Below, one piece after another: positions 34,743 through 45,714 of a stretch of DNA of 64,000 nucleotides. A model generated the notes under the pieces. It was not told the origin of the DNA and did no database searches. It saw only the letters and a program-made list of their open reading frames with translations. The stretch lies in NCBI RefSeq assembly GCF_017744115.1, contig NZ_JAGHQW010000009.1:79731-143730 (forward strand), read 5' to 3'. Source of the DNA: Salinisphaera sp. G21_0. GTDB lineage: Bacteria > Pseudomonadota > Gammaproteobacteria > Pseudomonadales > Endozoicomonadaceae. Each line of letters begins with the position of its first letter. Within the stretch, counting starts at the first letter, position 1. The translations under genes and the position numbers were made by a program.

Positions 34743-35120
34743 TCTGTGTTCTCCTGCCGGGGGGTGTTGCCACCTTGGTGCCTTGATAGTACGAGCTGTT
34801 TGTTATTCATGACAGGTGCCTTTTTTTATCGTTTTTTATAATGTAAAACCGTTGGCTCGGCTAAAGCAGGCGTATACTAACACAAATTGCCGTTTATTAT
34901 GCTCAAAAGCCGCTGGCAAAAAATAGCCTCCCTGGCACAGCTGGTCACTACCGATGGCGATACCCTGCAATGAACACAACATGACCAGGCGGACAGATGG
35001 CTTTTTTTATCCATAATCGTTTTATTTTCAATATCTACACCCGGATAGACTTCGCTGTTCAATAATGTTTGTTTATACTCGTCTCACTAAAAACAAGAAT
35101 ATAAAAAGAAGGGAAGTCGT
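34743..35120. other. Intergenic region, divergent promoters expected
   Basis: 378 bases between the divergent lipocalin-like and YCF48 genes. It is AT-rich with a ttataatg box near 34838 and a strong purine-rich AGAAGGGAAG ribosome site at 35106-35115 for the YCF48 gene. I see no gene or repeat in it. Confidence 0.5.
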
Positions 35121-36122
35121 ATGCCTGTTGCCATTCTGTCTTTCGTATTACTGTCTGTTGCAATCTTGTCAGCCGAATCGGTGTATGCCTTATCTTCAAA
35201 GCCTCCTGTTGACCGCCCGGCGGTCCAGTCCATAAAGGCAGCCAACAGTCTTCTATTGGATGTGACCCGTACTGATGGTGGTGTAAGGCTGGTTTCAGTG
35301 GGTGAACGTGGTCACATTGTCTACTCCGATGATCACGGGGTCAGCTGGCAGCAGGCCAGTGTGCCAACCATGCAAATGCTGACGGCGGTGCACTTTCCCT
35401 CAGAAACGATTGGCTATGCCGTCGGTCACGATGCCATAGTGCTGAAGACAGAAGATGGTGGCGAAACCTGGCAGCAGATGTATGTTGATCGTGAGGCAAC
35501 AGTACCGTTGCTGGATGTATGGTTTAGCGACAGCCTTCACGGCTTTGCCGTGGGTGCGTACGGTTACATTATTGAAACGGTAGACGGCGGCAAGAGCTGG
35601 GAATTTATCGATGGCCGTATCGCCAATGACGATGAGTTTCACTACAACGCCATTAACGACGATGGTCAGGGCAACCTGTTTCTGGCCGGTGAGGCCGGTA
35701 TTCTCTTTCGCTCTTCTGACGCGGGCCAGTCCTGGGTAACTCTGGAGAGCCCGTATGAAGGTTCCTGGTTTGGTGTAAGTGGCGGGCATGGTCGTGTTCT
35801 GGTTCATGGTTTGCGGGGTAATATTTATCAGAGTGCGGACCTGGGGGAGACCTGGCAACCACTCAGCTCCGGTACCGATCAAACCCTGTTTGGTTCCACC
35901 AAACTGACCGATGGCAGTATTGCGCTGGTTGGCAATTCCGGGGCGGTACTGACCGGGTCTGGCGCGGAGCTGGCTTCAGGTACCAACAGTGGTCTGTCGG
36001 TTTCACACCGGCCGGACCGGATGACACTGAGTGCACTGGCACCGAGCAGTGATGGGTTTATTGTGGTTGTTGGCCAGGGTGGTGCCTACCGGATGACCCT
36101 GGAAGGCAGTGTGTTGGAGTAG
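35121..36122 (+). CDS. YCF48-related beta-propeller protein, exported
   Basis: A 333-residue protein with an N-terminal signal peptide (hydrophobic residues 3-17, Ala-rich end near residue 23), followed by BNR/YCF48-like propeller repeats (YSDDHGVSWQQ, KTEDGGETWQQM, ETVDGGKSWEF, RSSDAGQSWVT, QSADLGETWQP). It should be periplasmic or outer-membrane attached. It precedes an MMPL/RND exporter gene by 82 bases, a pairing common in gammaproteobacteria, where it probably assists the exporter. Confidence 0.85.
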   Translation: MPVAILSFVLLSVAILSAESVYALSSKPPVDRPAVQSIKAANSLLLDVTRTDGGVRLVSVGERGHIVYSDDHGVSWQQASVPTMQMLTAVHFPSETIGYAVGHDAIVLKTEDGGETWQQMYVDREATVPLLDVWFSDSLHGFAVGAYGYIIETVDGGKSWEFIDGRIANDDEFHYNAINDDGQGNLFLAGEAGILFRSSDAGQSWVTLESPYEGSWFGVSGGHGRVLVHGLRGNIYQSADLGETWQPLSSGTDQTLFGSTKLTDGSIALVGNSGAVLTGSGAELASGTNSGLSVSHRPDRMTLSALAPSSDGFIVVVGQGGAYRMTLEGSVLE

Positions 36123-36204
36123 AAACAGTTTTATATTGTACGACTGTGAACGTATTTTAAGTAAGCTTTAAAAATAATAACTAAAAGATCCGGGGCAGCC
36201 AGTT

Positions 36205-38574
36205 ATGTCGTCTTTTCATCATTCATCCCAATCCTCTCTATCCAGGGAAGGCAGCGAACCAATAGTGGAACGGATGATTTTCAATAATCGTCTGCGGGTT
36301 TGCCTGTTGTTCCTGCTGGTCTCACTGTTTCTCACCTGGCAGATGGTGACCGGACTGCGGATGGATGCCAGTTTCCAGAAAATGGTGCCGCTGGAACACC
36401 CTTTTATCCAGAATATGCTTCGTCATATGGAAGAGGGGGGCAACTCCGGAAATACCATTCGCATAGCGGTGGCTCCCCGGGATGGCGATATTTTTTCCGC
36501 TGAGTATATGGAGTTGCTCAAGCAGATTAATGATGAAGTGTTTTATCTTCCGGGGGTTGATCGAGGCAATCTGAAGTCCCTCTGGACGCCATCGGTTCGC
36601 TGGATTGAAGTAACGGAAGAAGGCTTTACCGGTGGGACGGTGATTCCTGACACTTATGACGGCAGTCGGGCCAGCCTGGACCAGCTTCGGGAAAATATTC
36701 TGAAATCCGGCCAGGTCGGAAGGATCATTGCCAACGATTTCCGTTCCAGTATCGTCAGTGCACCGTTGTTTGAGAAACATCCGGAAACCGGCGAAAGCCT
36801 GGATTACCAGCACCTTTCTGCGCAACTGGAAGTGCTGCGCAGCAAATATGCGGCACAGGGTGTTGATTTGCATATTACCGGAATTGCCAAGATTTTTGGG
36901 GACCTGTTCGAAGGCGTGAAAGCCATTGTCTGGTTCTTTATTATCGCCCTTGGCGTTACCAGCCTCCTGTTATTCCTCTATTCCCGCTGTCTGAAAAGCA
37001 CCTTTATTCCGCTGTTGACGTCCATCATCGCGGTGGTCTGGCAGATGGGGCTGTTGGCTACCCTTGGCTATGGTCTTGATCTTTACTCGGTTCTGGTGCC
37101 TTTTCTGGTGTTTGCCATTGGCGTGAGCCACGGTGTCCAGATCATTAACAGTATCAGTGCCGAAACGGCCCGGGGGGCAAACTCCCTGACCGCTGCACGG
37201 CGGACATTCCGAGCCCTGTATATTCCCGGCATGGTGGCACTGATTTCTGATGCCATCGGTTTCCTTACCCTGCTGGTGATTGATATTCAGGTGATTCAGG
37301 ATCTGGCGATTACCGCCAGTGTCGGGGTTGCTACCATCATTTTAACCAACCTGGTTCTGCTGCCGGTGCTGATGTCGTTTATCACAGTCAGCAAACGCTC
37401 CGTTGACCATGCCAGAAAGAGCCAGCAGCAGGAGTCCCGGGTCTGGCAAGTGGTCGCCAAACTGGCCAGCCCGAAGGTCATGCCGGTGTCTATCCTGATT
37501 GCCCTGCTGGGCTTTGCTGCGGGTGCTTACAAGGCAACTGACCTGAAAATTGGTGATCTTGACCCCGGTGCTCCGGAGTTTCATCCGGACTCCCGCTACA
37601 ACCTGGATAACCTGTTTATTAATAGCCATTACGCCACCAGTGCCGATCTGTTCGTCACCTATCTGGAAACTCAGCCCGAAGGTTGTAGCCGTTATCCGGT
37701 GATGGATGCCATCGACCGATATATGTGGCATATGGAGAATGTGCCGGGGGTTCAGTCTGCGCTCTCGCTGGTCACCGTGTCCAAGCAGGTGATTAAAGGG
37801 TTGAATGAGGGAAGTCTGAAATGGCAAAGCCTCTCCCGTAACCCCTATGTGCTGAACAACTCGGTGGGGAATGCGGCTGGACTGTTTAATGCCGACTGTT
37901 CCAGTGCGCCGATTATCCTGTTCCTGGATGATCACAAGGCCGAAACGCTGGAGCGGGTGGTTCAGGCGACCCAGGCGTTTGCTGCTATCAATAACACCGA
38001 AGAGTTCCAGTTTGTCATGGCCAGCGGTAATGCCGGAGTAGAAGCGGCCATCAATGAGATTATTGCCCAGGCGCAGAATAAAATGCTGTTCTGGGTGTAT
38101 GCGGTGGTCAGTATTCTCTGCCTGATTACCTTCCGTTCAGTGAAAGCGGTGCTCTGCATTATTATTCCACTGGGACTGACTTCGGTGCTCTGTCAGGCGC
38201 TGATGTCTTACCTGGGGATCGGTGTGAAAGTGGCGACCCTGCCGGTTATTGCCCTGGGTGTGGGGATTGGCGTGGATTACGGAATATATATCTACAGTCG
38301 TTTAGAGAGTTTTATGAGGCAGGGTATGTCTCTGGAAGAAGCCTATTACGCAACGCTGAAAATAACGGGTAAGGCCGTTACCTTTACCGGTGTAACCCTG
38401 GCCATTGGCGTTGGTACCTGGATCTTCTCACCACTGAAATTCCAGGCGGATATGGGTATTTTGCTGACCTTTATGTTTGTCTGGAATATGGTTGGGGCTA
38501 TTTGGTTGTTGCCTGCTTTGGCCAGGTTGTTGTTGGTGCCTCGGGTTGGGAAAGAGCTTTTGGTTGAAGCATAA
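36205..38574 (+). CDS. MMPL/RND-superfamily transporter
   Basis: A 789-residue inner-membrane protein with two repeats of one plus five membrane helices separated by large periplasmic loops. The sterol-sensing-like helix packs LVPFLVFAIGVSHGVQIIN and LPVIALGVGIGVDYGIYIYS contain the conserved Gly and Asp residues of RND motifs. It likely moves a hydrophobic substrate. Together with the upstream YCF48 protein it forms a typical pair, and the following fadL-like porin suggests lipid or hydrocarbon traffic, which is inference. Confidence 0.88.
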   Translation: MSSFHHSSQSSLSREGSEPIVERMIFNNRLRVCLLFLLVSLFLTWQMVTGLRMDASFQKMVPLEHPFIQNMLRHMEEGGNSGNTIRIAVAPRDGDIFSAEYMELLKQINDEVFYLPGVDRGNLKSLWTPSVRWIEVTEEGFTGGTVIPDTYDGSRASLDQLRENILKSGQVGRIIANDFRSSIVSAPLFEKHPETGESLDYQHLSAQLEVLRSKYAAQGVDLHITGIAKIFGDLFEGVKAIVWFFIIALGVTSLLLFLYSRCLKSTFIPLLTSIIAVVWQMGLLATLGYGLDLYSVLVPFLVFAIGVSHGVQIINSISAETARGANSLTAARRTFRALYIPGMVALISDAIGFLTLLVIDIQVIQDLAITASVGVATIILTNLVLLPVLMSFITVSKRSVDHARKSQQQESRVWQVVAKLASPKVMPVSILIALLGFAAGAYKATDLKIGDLDPGAPEFHPDSRYNLDNLFINSHYATSADLFVTYLETQPEGCSRYPVMDAIDRYMWHMENVPGVQSALSLVTVSKQVIKGLNEGSLKWQSLSRNPYVLNNSVGNAAGLFNADCSSAPIILFLDDHKAETLERVVQATQAFAAINNTEEFQFVMASGNAGVEAAINEIIAQAQNKMLFWVYAVVSILCLITFRSVKAVLCIIIPLGLTSVLCQALMSYLGIGVKVATLPVIALGVGIGVDYGIYIYSRLESFMRQGMSLEEAYYATLKITGKAVTFTGVTLAIGVGTWIFSPLKFQADMGILLTFMFVWNMVGAIWLLPALARLLLVPRVGKELLVEA

Positions 38575-38581
38575 AAAAGTT

Positions 38582-38608
38582 GGCAGTGGGCAGTGGGCAG
38601 TGGGCAGA
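38582..38608. repeat. 7-bp tandem repeat
   Basis: The unit gcagtgg is repeated nearly four times just after the transporter stop codon. It is a simple-sequence tract that could vary in length. Confidence 0.8.
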
Positions 38609-38757
38609 TTTTTGTGGGGGGTATTGGAAAGTTGCTCACTGGTGGTTCATTACTTTTCAAATTGTTACAAATGTATTAGTATTCGATCACGAAAAGTCAC
38701 ACGACATTCGCACAATAATAAAAATGCACCTCTAGATGTGCCTGAAGGGAAGTACTA

Positions 38758-40098
38758 ATGAAAAAAATCAATCAATCCCTCTTTGCCCTGTCAACACTGA
38801 CACTGGCCATGCAGGCTGGTGCTGCGGGTTTTGCCCTGAATGAATCTTCAGCGGCTGCTGCAGGTACTGCTTATGCGGGGCGGGGTTCTAATGCAGAAGA
38901 TGCTTCTATTATGGCGGCTAATCCTGCGGGTATTGCACTGTTGAAAGAGCGGCAGGTGACTGTGGGTGGGGCTGTTGCTGTTCCTAAAGGGGATTTTAAA
39001 GGAACAAGTACTATTACTGCTGGTGGAAATCCTGTCGGTAGTATTAGCAGTAGTAATGATGAGTTCCTGAATACTTCTGTGATCCCATTTGGTTACTTCT
39101 CAATGCCGGTAGATGATCAGCTTTCTTTCGGTTTTGGTGTATATGCTCCATTTGGTTCGTCCACAGACTACGATGATAACTGGGCCGGGCGATATCTTGC
39201 CGATGAAACTCAAGTTACTATCGTTAATTTCCAGCCAACAGTCGGCTATAAGTTTTCTGACCAGCTCTCCTTGGGTTTAGGTGTTTTCGCTACCTATGGA
39301 GAAGGAGAGCTCAGCCGCTTTGTTTACCCTCAATCACCGAATGATAATGTTGTTATTAAAGGCGATGATGTGGCTTATGGCTGGAATATTGGTGCAATTT
39401 GGCAGCCACAAGAGTCAACATCCCTGGGTGTTAGCTATAGATCAAGTATCAAGCTGAAGCTGAAAGGAGAGGCCACTGGTTCGGGAGCTTTATTTGGTGG
39501 TGGGACAGTGACTGAAAAAGCCAAGCTGGATATAACCCTGCCTGAAAATGTAGATATCAGTCTGACGCATAAAATAGATGATCGCTGGACAGTAATGGCC
39601 GGAGCAACATGGACTCGATGGAGCCAGTTCGACAAGTTGGTCATTAGTTCTGATGAAGCGTCTGGGTCTGGCCCGGTCTCTAATCCCATTCCAGGAGCTT
39701 CGCCAGCCCCAGGAATTATCACCTACGTTCAGGAAAATTGGAAAAACTCCTGGGCATTTGCGCTGGGTGCAAGTTATAAGTACAGCGATCAGCTGACTCT
39801 GAAAGCAGGCTACGCACTTGACCAGACTCCGGTTCAAGATGATTACCGCACGGCCCGTATTCCTGATGGTGATCGTAACTGGTTAACTGTGGGAGCGAAG
39901 TATGAGCTGGGTAATGACTGGACTGTTGATGCAGCCTACGGCTATATGTTCGCTGGAACGGTGAAAATCGATGAAGGAAACTATAACGATGATGGTTCCC
40001 CTGCTACTGGCGCAGGAGCTTCTCCTGCATTTAACCTCAAAGGCGAATACAACAACACCGCCCACGTATTCAGCGCATCGGTAACCAAGCGCTTCTAA
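38758..40098 (+). CDS. fadL: FadL/OmpP1/TodX-family outer membrane transporter
   Basis: A 446-residue outer-membrane beta-barrel. It has a signal peptide (residues 1-22, ending MQAGAAG), then the FadL hatch sequence GFALNESSAAAAGTAYAGRG with the NPAGIA motif at about residue 60, barrel strands, and a terminal Phe (SVTKRF) for barrel assembly. It takes up long-chain fatty acids or other hydrophobic compounds. It has a good ribosome site (gaaggg) and a terminator downstream. It is the nearest neighbour of the MMPL exporter. Confidence 0.9.
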   Translation: MKKINQSLFALSTLTLAMQAGAAGFALNESSAAAAGTAYAGRGSNAEDASIMAANPAGIALLKERQVTVGGAVAVPKGDFKGTSTITAGGNPVGSISSSNDEFLNTSVIPFGYFSMPVDDQLSFGFGVYAPFGSSTDYDDNWAGRYLADETQVTIVNFQPTVGYKFSDQLSLGLGVFATYGEGELSRFVYPQSPNDNVVIKGDDVAYGWNIGAIWQPQESTSLGVSYRSSIKLKLKGEATGSGALFGGGTVTEKAKLDITLPENVDISLTHKIDDRWTVMAGATWTRWSQFDKLVISSDEASGSGPVSNPIPGASPAPGIITYVQENWKNSWAFALGASYKYSDQLTLKAGYALDQTPVQDDYRTARIPDGDRNWLTVGAKYELGNDWTVDAAYGYMFAGTVKIDEGNYNDDGSPATGAGASPAFNLKGEYNNTAHVFSASVTKRF

Positions 40099-40144
40099 AA
40101 CCAAAAGGTCTTGTCTGACCCTGTAAAAGCGATTGTAAAAGAAT

Positions 40145-40172
40145 TGCCCGGCCATTGCCGGGCATTATTTTT
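40145..40172 (+). terminator. Rho-independent terminator after fadL
   Basis: Hairpin tgcccggc/gccgggca with loop catt, followed by a T-rich run (ttattttttc), about 45 bases after the fadL stop. Confidence 0.85.
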
Positions 40173-40252
40173 TCTGCGGGTGGTGAATTTGTTGACTACT
40201 TTGTTGATATGAATAAATCAACAAAAGAAATCCCATGGGGGGGCGAGTGCTA

Positions 40253-40978
40253 ATGAATACACCTGCTTCACTTCAGCTCACCCTGGCGGCGCAGTCACTC
40301 CCGTCCAATAGTGAGATTGCCAGTGGCAAACAGATATCTTCAAGGGCTGAAAAAAATGCTGGTACGTCTTTTTCAGGTCATATAATCAATGATTCCTCAG
40401 AGGCATGTTCAGGTACATCGTCGTTAATGTCTGATTCAGACGATGTTGTTGAAGCAAAGTTGGAAACCCCCAGTAATGACCCAATAGTTTGCCGTTCTGT
40501 TACCACTGCTGACGAGCTTTGCAGGAGAATCCGCCTGTTGACTACTTCAGCTTCCAGACCGTCTACGAGTGCAAATATTTCGCTTCCGGATATAAGAGAA
40601 GAGGGTGCTGATGATCCTCAGCCAGATATGGTACGGAATAAGTATGTCCTGGATGTACGTGGAAAATACGATTTCCAAACGCTGCGCATTAGCTTGATTC
40701 GGCAACATTTACACCAGGCACTGGAACCATTGCTATCTCTGTTGGCTGAGGACAAAAATATAAAAGGCGTCGTCAGGCATAAGGAGGATCCCCTTGTAGT
40801 GACCGTCGATATGGAAGCTTATAATCAGGGAAAGATTGCTTCCTTAGGGCCCCATTTTGCTTCTCTGCTCAGATACGAGGCTGATGATCCCCACTACCCC
40901 TATGTATTCTGGGATACTGAAGGTTGTATTACGGTTAAAAACTTGCTTCTGATCCGTTACAGTACGCCGGCTTTTTAA
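40253..40978 (+). CDS. Hypothetical protein with polar N-terminal half, putative effector
   Basis: A protein of about 241 residues that I do not recognise. The ATG at 40253 follows a strong gggggg purine site. The first 120 residues are Ser/Thr-rich and probably disordered. The second half is globular: KYVLDVRGKYDFQTLRISLI, HQALEPLLSLLAEDKNI, then VVTVDMEAYNQGKIASLGPH. There is no signal peptide or membrane helix. The architecture (polar leader, compact C-terminus) is like the effector-type genes elsewhere in the window. Confidence 0.5.
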   Translation: MNTPASLQLTLAAQSLPSNSEIASGKQISSRAEKNAGTSFSGHIINDSSEACSGTSSLMSDSDDVVEAKLETPSNDPIVCRSVTTADELCRRIRLLTTSASRPSTSANISLPDIREEGADDPQPDMVRNKYVLDVRGKYDFQTLRISLIRQHLHQALEPLLSLLAEDKNIKGVVRHKEDPLVVTVDMEAYNQGKIASLGPHFASLLRYEADDPHYPYVFWDTEGCITVKNLLLIRYSTPAF

Positions 40979-41009
40979 TTACCTGTTGCCGTTAAAAAAC
41001 CTGTTCCCG

Positions 41010-41768
41010 TTAAAAGAATAACGCCGCAAAACACCCGCAAACGGTCATTACCAGCAGCAGCTTTTTCAGTGTGTCTGGTTTGGCCTTAATGGCAAACTTT
41101 ACGGAAAGGTGTGCGCCAATGATATAACCGATGGACAGAACCAATGCCGGAATCCAGGCCACCTGGTCACGGACAATAAAGACGACCAAGGCCACTACCG
41201 TAAAAGCCAGGGTGCAGACCAGTTTCAGGGCATTGCCACGCACCAGGTCGTAACGGAGAACGCCACATACCGCCGCCAGCAAAATAAAGCCGACACCTGC
41301 CTGCACAAAGCCGCCATAGAATCCGGCTATGGTCAGGCCGACCCAGGATTTCGGTGAGTCTGCCACTTTCAATGGCACAGTACCTTCTGGCGGAACAATC
41401 ATGGCTGGCCGCAGTACCATAATCAGGCTCATGCTGACCATGGCTCCCAGCAGCATGGGCTTTAATGCCCACTCCGGGCTGTAAGACGCGGTCACTGCTC
41501 CCGCCAGGCCTCCCGCCAGGGTAGGGATCATCATGGGCAGAATCTCTCCAGTCTCCAGACGGTTATGTTGCCTGAAGCCCAGGGCTCCGGTCAGGCTCTG
41601 CAGGAAAATGCCAACCCGATTGCTGGCATTGGCAATATCAGCGGGCATGCCCATGACCATCAGGGCTGGCAGCGTCAGGTTGGAACCGCCCCCCGCCAGT
41701 GTGTTGATGATGCCTGCCACTATGCCCAGTGTGATCAGTATTGCGGATGATACTACCGTGACTTCCAT
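41010..41768 (-). CDS. TauE/SafE-family sulfite/organosulfur permease
   Basis: A 252-residue inner-membrane protein with about eight helices. The family signature near the N-terminus is present (GIINTLAGGGSNLTLPALM) with its internal repeat later (GGFVQAGVGFILLAAV). It likely exports sulfite, sulfoacetate or related anions. It is a single gene with its start at 41768. Confidence 0.88.
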   Translation of the reverse strand: MEVTVVSSAILITLGIVAGIINTLAGGGSNLTLPALMVMGMPADIANASNRVGIFLQSLTGALGFRQHNRLETGEILPMMIPTLAGGLAGAVTASYSPEWALKPMLLGAMVSMSLIMVLRPAMIVPPEGTVPLKVADSPKSWVGLTIAGFYGGFVQAGVGFILLAAVCGVLRYDLVRGNALKLVCTLAFTVVALVVFIVRDQVAWIPALVLSIGYIIGAHLSVKFAIKAKPDTLKKLLLVMTVCGCFAALFF

Positions 41769-41948
41769 AAACCGTTCCTGTTGTCGCCTTTTTGTTCGGG
41801 AAACCGAAGTTTTGTCAATTAAGTAAATCTATTATAGGTATTCTTTTAATTAATTTTTATGTTCGATGATTTGGTCGTAATCTTTATCACGTGAAAGGCA
41901 AACTTAAACCAGAAAACACTCTCCGAGAGAAGCGAAAAGGAAAATCAA

Positions 41949-42518
41949 ATGACTCAATCTCTGATTAACACTGTGATCAAGCCATTCAAAGCCACTGCTT
42001 TCCACAATGGCGAGTTTATCGATGTGACCGAACAGAGCCTGCTGGGCAAGTGGTCAGTGGTCTTCTTTTACCCGGCTGACTTCACCTTTGTCTGCCCAAC
42101 GGAACTGGGTGATCTGGCTGACCATTACGAGAAACTACAGTCCCTGGGCGTCGAAGTATACTCCGTGTCAACGGATACCCACTTCACCCATAAGGCATGG
42201 CATGACAGCTCTGAAACCATCAAGAAAATCCAGTTCCCGATGATCGGCGATCCAACGGGCACCATCACCCGCAACTTCGGTGTGATGATTGAAGAAGATG
42301 GTCTGGCACTGCGTGGCACCTTTGTAATCAATCCTGAAGGTGAAATCAAGGCCATCGAAACCAACGACCTGGGCATTGGCCGCTCAGCCAAAGACCTGGT
42401 GCGTAAGGTACAGGCTGCCCAGTACGTCGCTGAGCATGACGGCGAAGTTTGCCCGGCCGCATGGCAGCCAGGTGAAGAGACTCTGGCACCATCCCTGGAC
42501 CTGGTTGGCAAGATCTAA
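41949..42518 (+). CDS. ahpC: Alkyl hydroperoxide reductase subunit C (peroxiredoxin)
   Basis: A 189-residue typical two-Cys peroxiredoxin. The peroxidatic C49 lies in [10 protein letters not shown] and the resolving C168 in GEVCPAAW. It reduces hydrogen peroxide and organic hydroperoxides, regenerated by AhpF encoded about 190 bases downstream. The ribosome site aggaaaa precedes the ATG. OxyR control is usual for this pair but no OxyR site was identified by eye. Confidence 0.97.
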   Translation: MTQSLINTVIKPFKATAFHNGEFIDVTEQSLLGKWSVVFFYPADFTFVCPTELGDLADHYEKLQSLGVEVYSVSTDTHFTHKAWHDSSETIKKIQFPMIGDPTGTITRNFGVMIEEDGLALRGTFVINPEGEIKAIETNDLGIGRSAKDLVRKVQAAQYVAEHDGEVCPAAWQPGEETLAPSLDLVGKI

Positions 42519-42711
42519 GTAATAGATTACCGCTGATAGCCTGCCCGGACAGCCTGTTCGGGCATGGCTCAAAGGCTGACCAGGAATAGTGAGTAAACCG
42601 TTGTTCAATATTCCTGGCCAGCTTTACAGAGGCTTGTCTGAGAAGCCCGGTCAGAACAAGCCTGATCGAAGAAAGGAAGAAACCGTTTTTATCATAAACA
42701 GGGGTGCGACC

Positions 42712-44295
42712 ATGCTCGACACAAATGTGAAAGCCCAGTTACAGAATTACCTGCAAAATCTGAAAACAGCCGTTGAGCTGTCGGTATTCCTGGACGACAG
42801 CGATAAGTCAGCGGAAATGGCCTCCCTGGCCAACGACATTGCCAGCCTGTCTGACAAGGTATCTGTCACCAAATCAGACAACAGCAATGAGCGCAAACCC
42901 TCCATGCTGGTTCGCTCGGCGGCAACGGGCAGTGAAATCCGCTTTGCCGGCCTGCCCATGGGCCATGAATTCACCTCCCTGGTACTGGCGCTGCTGCACA
43001 GTGGTGGTCACCCCATTAAGGTGGATGATTCCGTGGCAGAGCAGGTAAAAGCACTGGAAGGTAACTACCGCTTTGAAACTTACGTTTCCCTCAGCTGTCA
43101 GAACTGCCCGGATGTGGTGCAGGCGTTGAACATCATGTCAGCCCTGAATCCCAACATCACCAATGTGATGATCGATGGTGCTTTGTTCCCGAACGAAGTG
43201 GACGAACGGAAAATCATGGCCGTACCCTCGGTTTACCTGAACGGTGAACTGTTTTCCCAGGGACGTATATCTGTGCAGGAAATCCTGAACAAACTGGATG
43301 CCGGGGCTGCCCGGCGTCAGGCAGAAGCGATCTCGGAAAAAGCACCGTTTGATGTGCTGGTGGTTGGCGGTGGCCCTGCCGGTGCCTCTGCTGCCATCTA
43401 CAGTGCCCGAAAAGGCATTCGTACCGGTATCGTGGCGGACCGTTTCGGTGGTCAGGTGATGGATACTGTTGGTATTGAAAACTTTATCTCCGTTAAGGCG
43501 ACGGAAGGCCCTAAACTGGCCGCGAGCCTGGAAGAACATGTCCGTGACTATGACGTGGATATCATGACTCAACAGCGTGCCAGCCGGATTGTGGCGGCGG
43601 AACAGGTGGGTGATCTGATTCAGGTTGAGCTGGAAAGTGGGGCAACATTGCACAGTCGCTCACTGGTTATCGCCACTGGTGCCCGCTGGCGGGAAATGAA
43701 CGTGCCCGGCGAGCAGGAGTATCGGGGTAAAGGCGTCGCCTATTGCCCACACTGTGATGGCCCACTGTTCAAAGGTAAAAAAGTTGCAGTCATTGGTGGT
43801 GGTAACTCCGGTATTGAAGCCGCAATCGATCTGGCAGGTATTGTTGAACATGTCACTGTTCTGGAATTCGACAGCAGACTGAGAGCAGATGAAGTGCTAC
43901 AACGCAAGGCCCGCTCCATGGGTAATATCGATATCATTACCGAAGCACTGACCACTGAAGTGCTGGGCGATGGTGAGAAAGTGACCGGGCTGCGTTACAC
44001 CGACCGGGCAACGGATAACAGCAATACAATTGAGTTGTCGGGTATTTTTGTCCAGATTGGCCTGATACCTAACGCCGAGTTCCTTAAGGACACCCTGGAG
44101 TTAAGCCCACGTGGTGAGATTATTGTCGGTGCCCAAGGTGAAACTTCGCTACCCGGCGTGTTTGCCGCCGGTGATGTCACCACCGCACCTTACAAACAGA
44201 TCATTATTGCCATGGGCGGTGGTGCAAATGCGGCGTTGGGTGCCTTTGATTACCTGATCCGGACGCCGGAGCCACAGCAGCAGAAAGCGGCTTGA
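42712..44295 (+). CDS. ahpF: Alkyl hydroperoxide reductase subunit F
   Basis: A protein of about 527 residues. I chose the ATG at 42712 ([15 protein letters not shown]) with its ggggtg site; the open frame upstream to 42589 is not AhpF-like. It has an N-terminal double thioredoxin-fold domain with the CQNC pair, then an FAD-binding [17 protein letters not shown], a redox-active CPHC in [17 protein letters not shown]-binding [10 protein letters not shown], and a C-terminal FAD motif (GVFAAGDVT). It passes electrons from NADH to AhpC. Confidence 0.97.
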   Translation: MLDTNVKAQLQNYLQNLKTAVELSVFLDDSDKSAEMASLANDIASLSDKVSVTKSDNSNERKPSMLVRSAATGSEIRFAGLPMGHEFTSLVLALLHSGGHPIKVDDSVAEQVKALEGNYRFETYVSLSCQNCPDVVQALNIMSALNPNITNVMIDGALFPNEVDERKIMAVPSVYLNGELFSQGRISVQEILNKLDAGAARRQAEAISEKAPFDVLVVGGGPAGASAAIYSARKGIRTGIVADRFGGQVMDTVGIENFISVKATEGPKLAASLEEHVRDYDVDIMTQQRASRIVAAEQVGDLIQVELESGATLHSRSLVIATGARWREMNVPGEQEYRGKGVAYCPHCDGPLFKGKKVAVIGGGNSGIEAAIDLAGIVEHVTVLEFDSRLRADEVLQRKARSMGNIDIITEALTTEVLGDGEKVTGLRYTDRATDNSNTIELSGIFVQIGLIPNAEFLKDTLELSPRGEIIVGAQGETSLPGVFAAGDVTTAPYKQIIIAMGGGANAALGAFDYLIRTPEPQQQKAA

Positions 44296-44344
44296 TTGTC
44301 GGTACTTTGATATTTTGACATAAAACTTTAGTTTTTGACCAAAC

Positions 44345-44392
44345 AGACCTCGGTAACAATACTCCACGTGTTGTATAACCGAGGTCTTTTTT
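44345..44392 (+). terminator. Rho-independent terminator after ahpF
   Basis: Stem agacctcggt/accgaggtct with a structured 23-base loop, followed by six T residues, 50 bases after the ahpF stop. Confidence 0.85.
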
Positions 44393-44469
44393 ATGTACCG
44401 CAGAAAACTCGGAAAATCCAAGGTTAACAATATTCATGTCGACGACAAAGAAACAACCATATTTTGACT

Positions 44470-44642
44470 CTTAGGGTGGACATTAAGCTTACCCCGCCAT
44501 TTTCAATGGCTTTTGAATGGAACCACGAAGGACACAAAGACACGAAGGAAAAGAAAATCTCTTCTTTGTGCTCTTCGTGTCCTTCGTGGTTCCATCTTTA
44601 ACTTACCGAAGAGGGGAGTAGACGCTTAATGTCTACCCTAAG
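44470..44642 (+). repeat. Palindromic repeat family 2, copy a
   Basis: 173 bases with imperfect inverted ends (cttagggtggacattaagc and gcttaatgtctaccctaag) and a long central palindrome built on tggaaccacgaaggacac. An inverted second copy is at 56997-57171. No coding potential. Confidence 0.9.
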
Positions 44643-44818
44643 TATCAATCCTTACCTCGTTCCCACACAGAGCGAGGGAAGGTTAGCTACTTAAATACAC
44701 GGCTTGAGCCTACCTTACATATCCTCCACAATAGCGACTGACGTCGTAAGCCAGGCGTTTGTGCCAGCCGAACATCTCTGCACACCCGCACTCCTACTTG
44801 CAAGATTCAGAACACTCT

Positions 44819-45714
44819 ATGTCTCAGTCCCATAACAACCTCGCTGCCTTTATCTGGTCTGTTGCTGACCTGCTGCGGGGGGATTTCAAACAGTCCCAGT
44901 ATGGCCGGATCATCCTGCCATTTACCCTGTTGCGCCGTCTGGAGTGCGTACTCGCGCCCTCCAAAGAGGCGGTGCTGGCCAAATATGAGCAGGTGAAAAC
45001 CATGAACCTGCCCGCCGATGGCAAGGAGAAAGTGCTGCTGCCTGCCACCCGCACCCGGAGAACCCGCAGGGCCTGACCTTCTTCAACACTTAGCAGATGG
45101 ACCTGTCCAGACTGGGGCAGACCGGGATTAAAGACAACCTGGAGAATTACATCCAGTCCTTCTCCAAAGATGCCCGGGAGATTTTCGAGCACTTCCGTTT
45201 TGACGAATTTATTGATGCCCTGAACGCCAGTAATCTGCTATTCAAGGCGGTACAAAAGTTCGGCACTATTGATCTCAGTCCGGCAGCGGTGTCCAATCAT
45301 GAAATGGGTCTGGTGTTTGAAGAGTTGATTCGTCGTTTTGCGGAATCCTCCAACGAAACTGCCGGTGAGCACTTTACTCCAACTTCTGATAACCAGAACC
45401 CCAGCCGTATCGGTATTATCCTTAACGGTTCGCCGTTGTTTACCGGCGGTGCGGGCAGTGGTGAGAGCGAGATTCGCCGTTATATTCTCGAAGCCGACTT
45501 GTTAGAAGCCATTGTCGCTCTGTCCACGGATATGTTCTACAACACCGGCATCGCCACCTATGTGTGGGTGCTGAGCAATAAGAAAACTGACGCCCGCAAG
45601 GGGAAGGTGCAGCTGATTAATGGCACCAAACTGTTTGGCAAAATGCGTAAATCCCTTGGCTCCAGGCGCAATATCATGAGCGAAGACGATATTGCCACCA
45701 AGACAGTCTCACCC
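44819..45714 (+). pseudogene. hsdM: Type I restriction-modification methylase hsdM, decayed
   Basis: The N-terminus ([34 protein letters not shown]) is a HsdM start. The frame shifts near 45055, and a TAG replaces a codon at 45091-45099 before the sequence resumes at [20 protein letters not shown]. After GEHFTP a deletion removes the SAM-binding DPxxGTGG region and the NPPF catalytic motif and joins directly to [15 protein letters not shown]. The gene then runs into an IS66 fragment at about 45715. No hsdS or hsdR is present, so the system is dead. Confidence 0.88.

Noticed and set aside
36205..40098. Hydrocarbon or sterol export operon (YCF48, MMPL, FadL)
   Set aside because: The genes are compatible with this but nothing in the sequence fixes a substrate, so no pathway is claimed.
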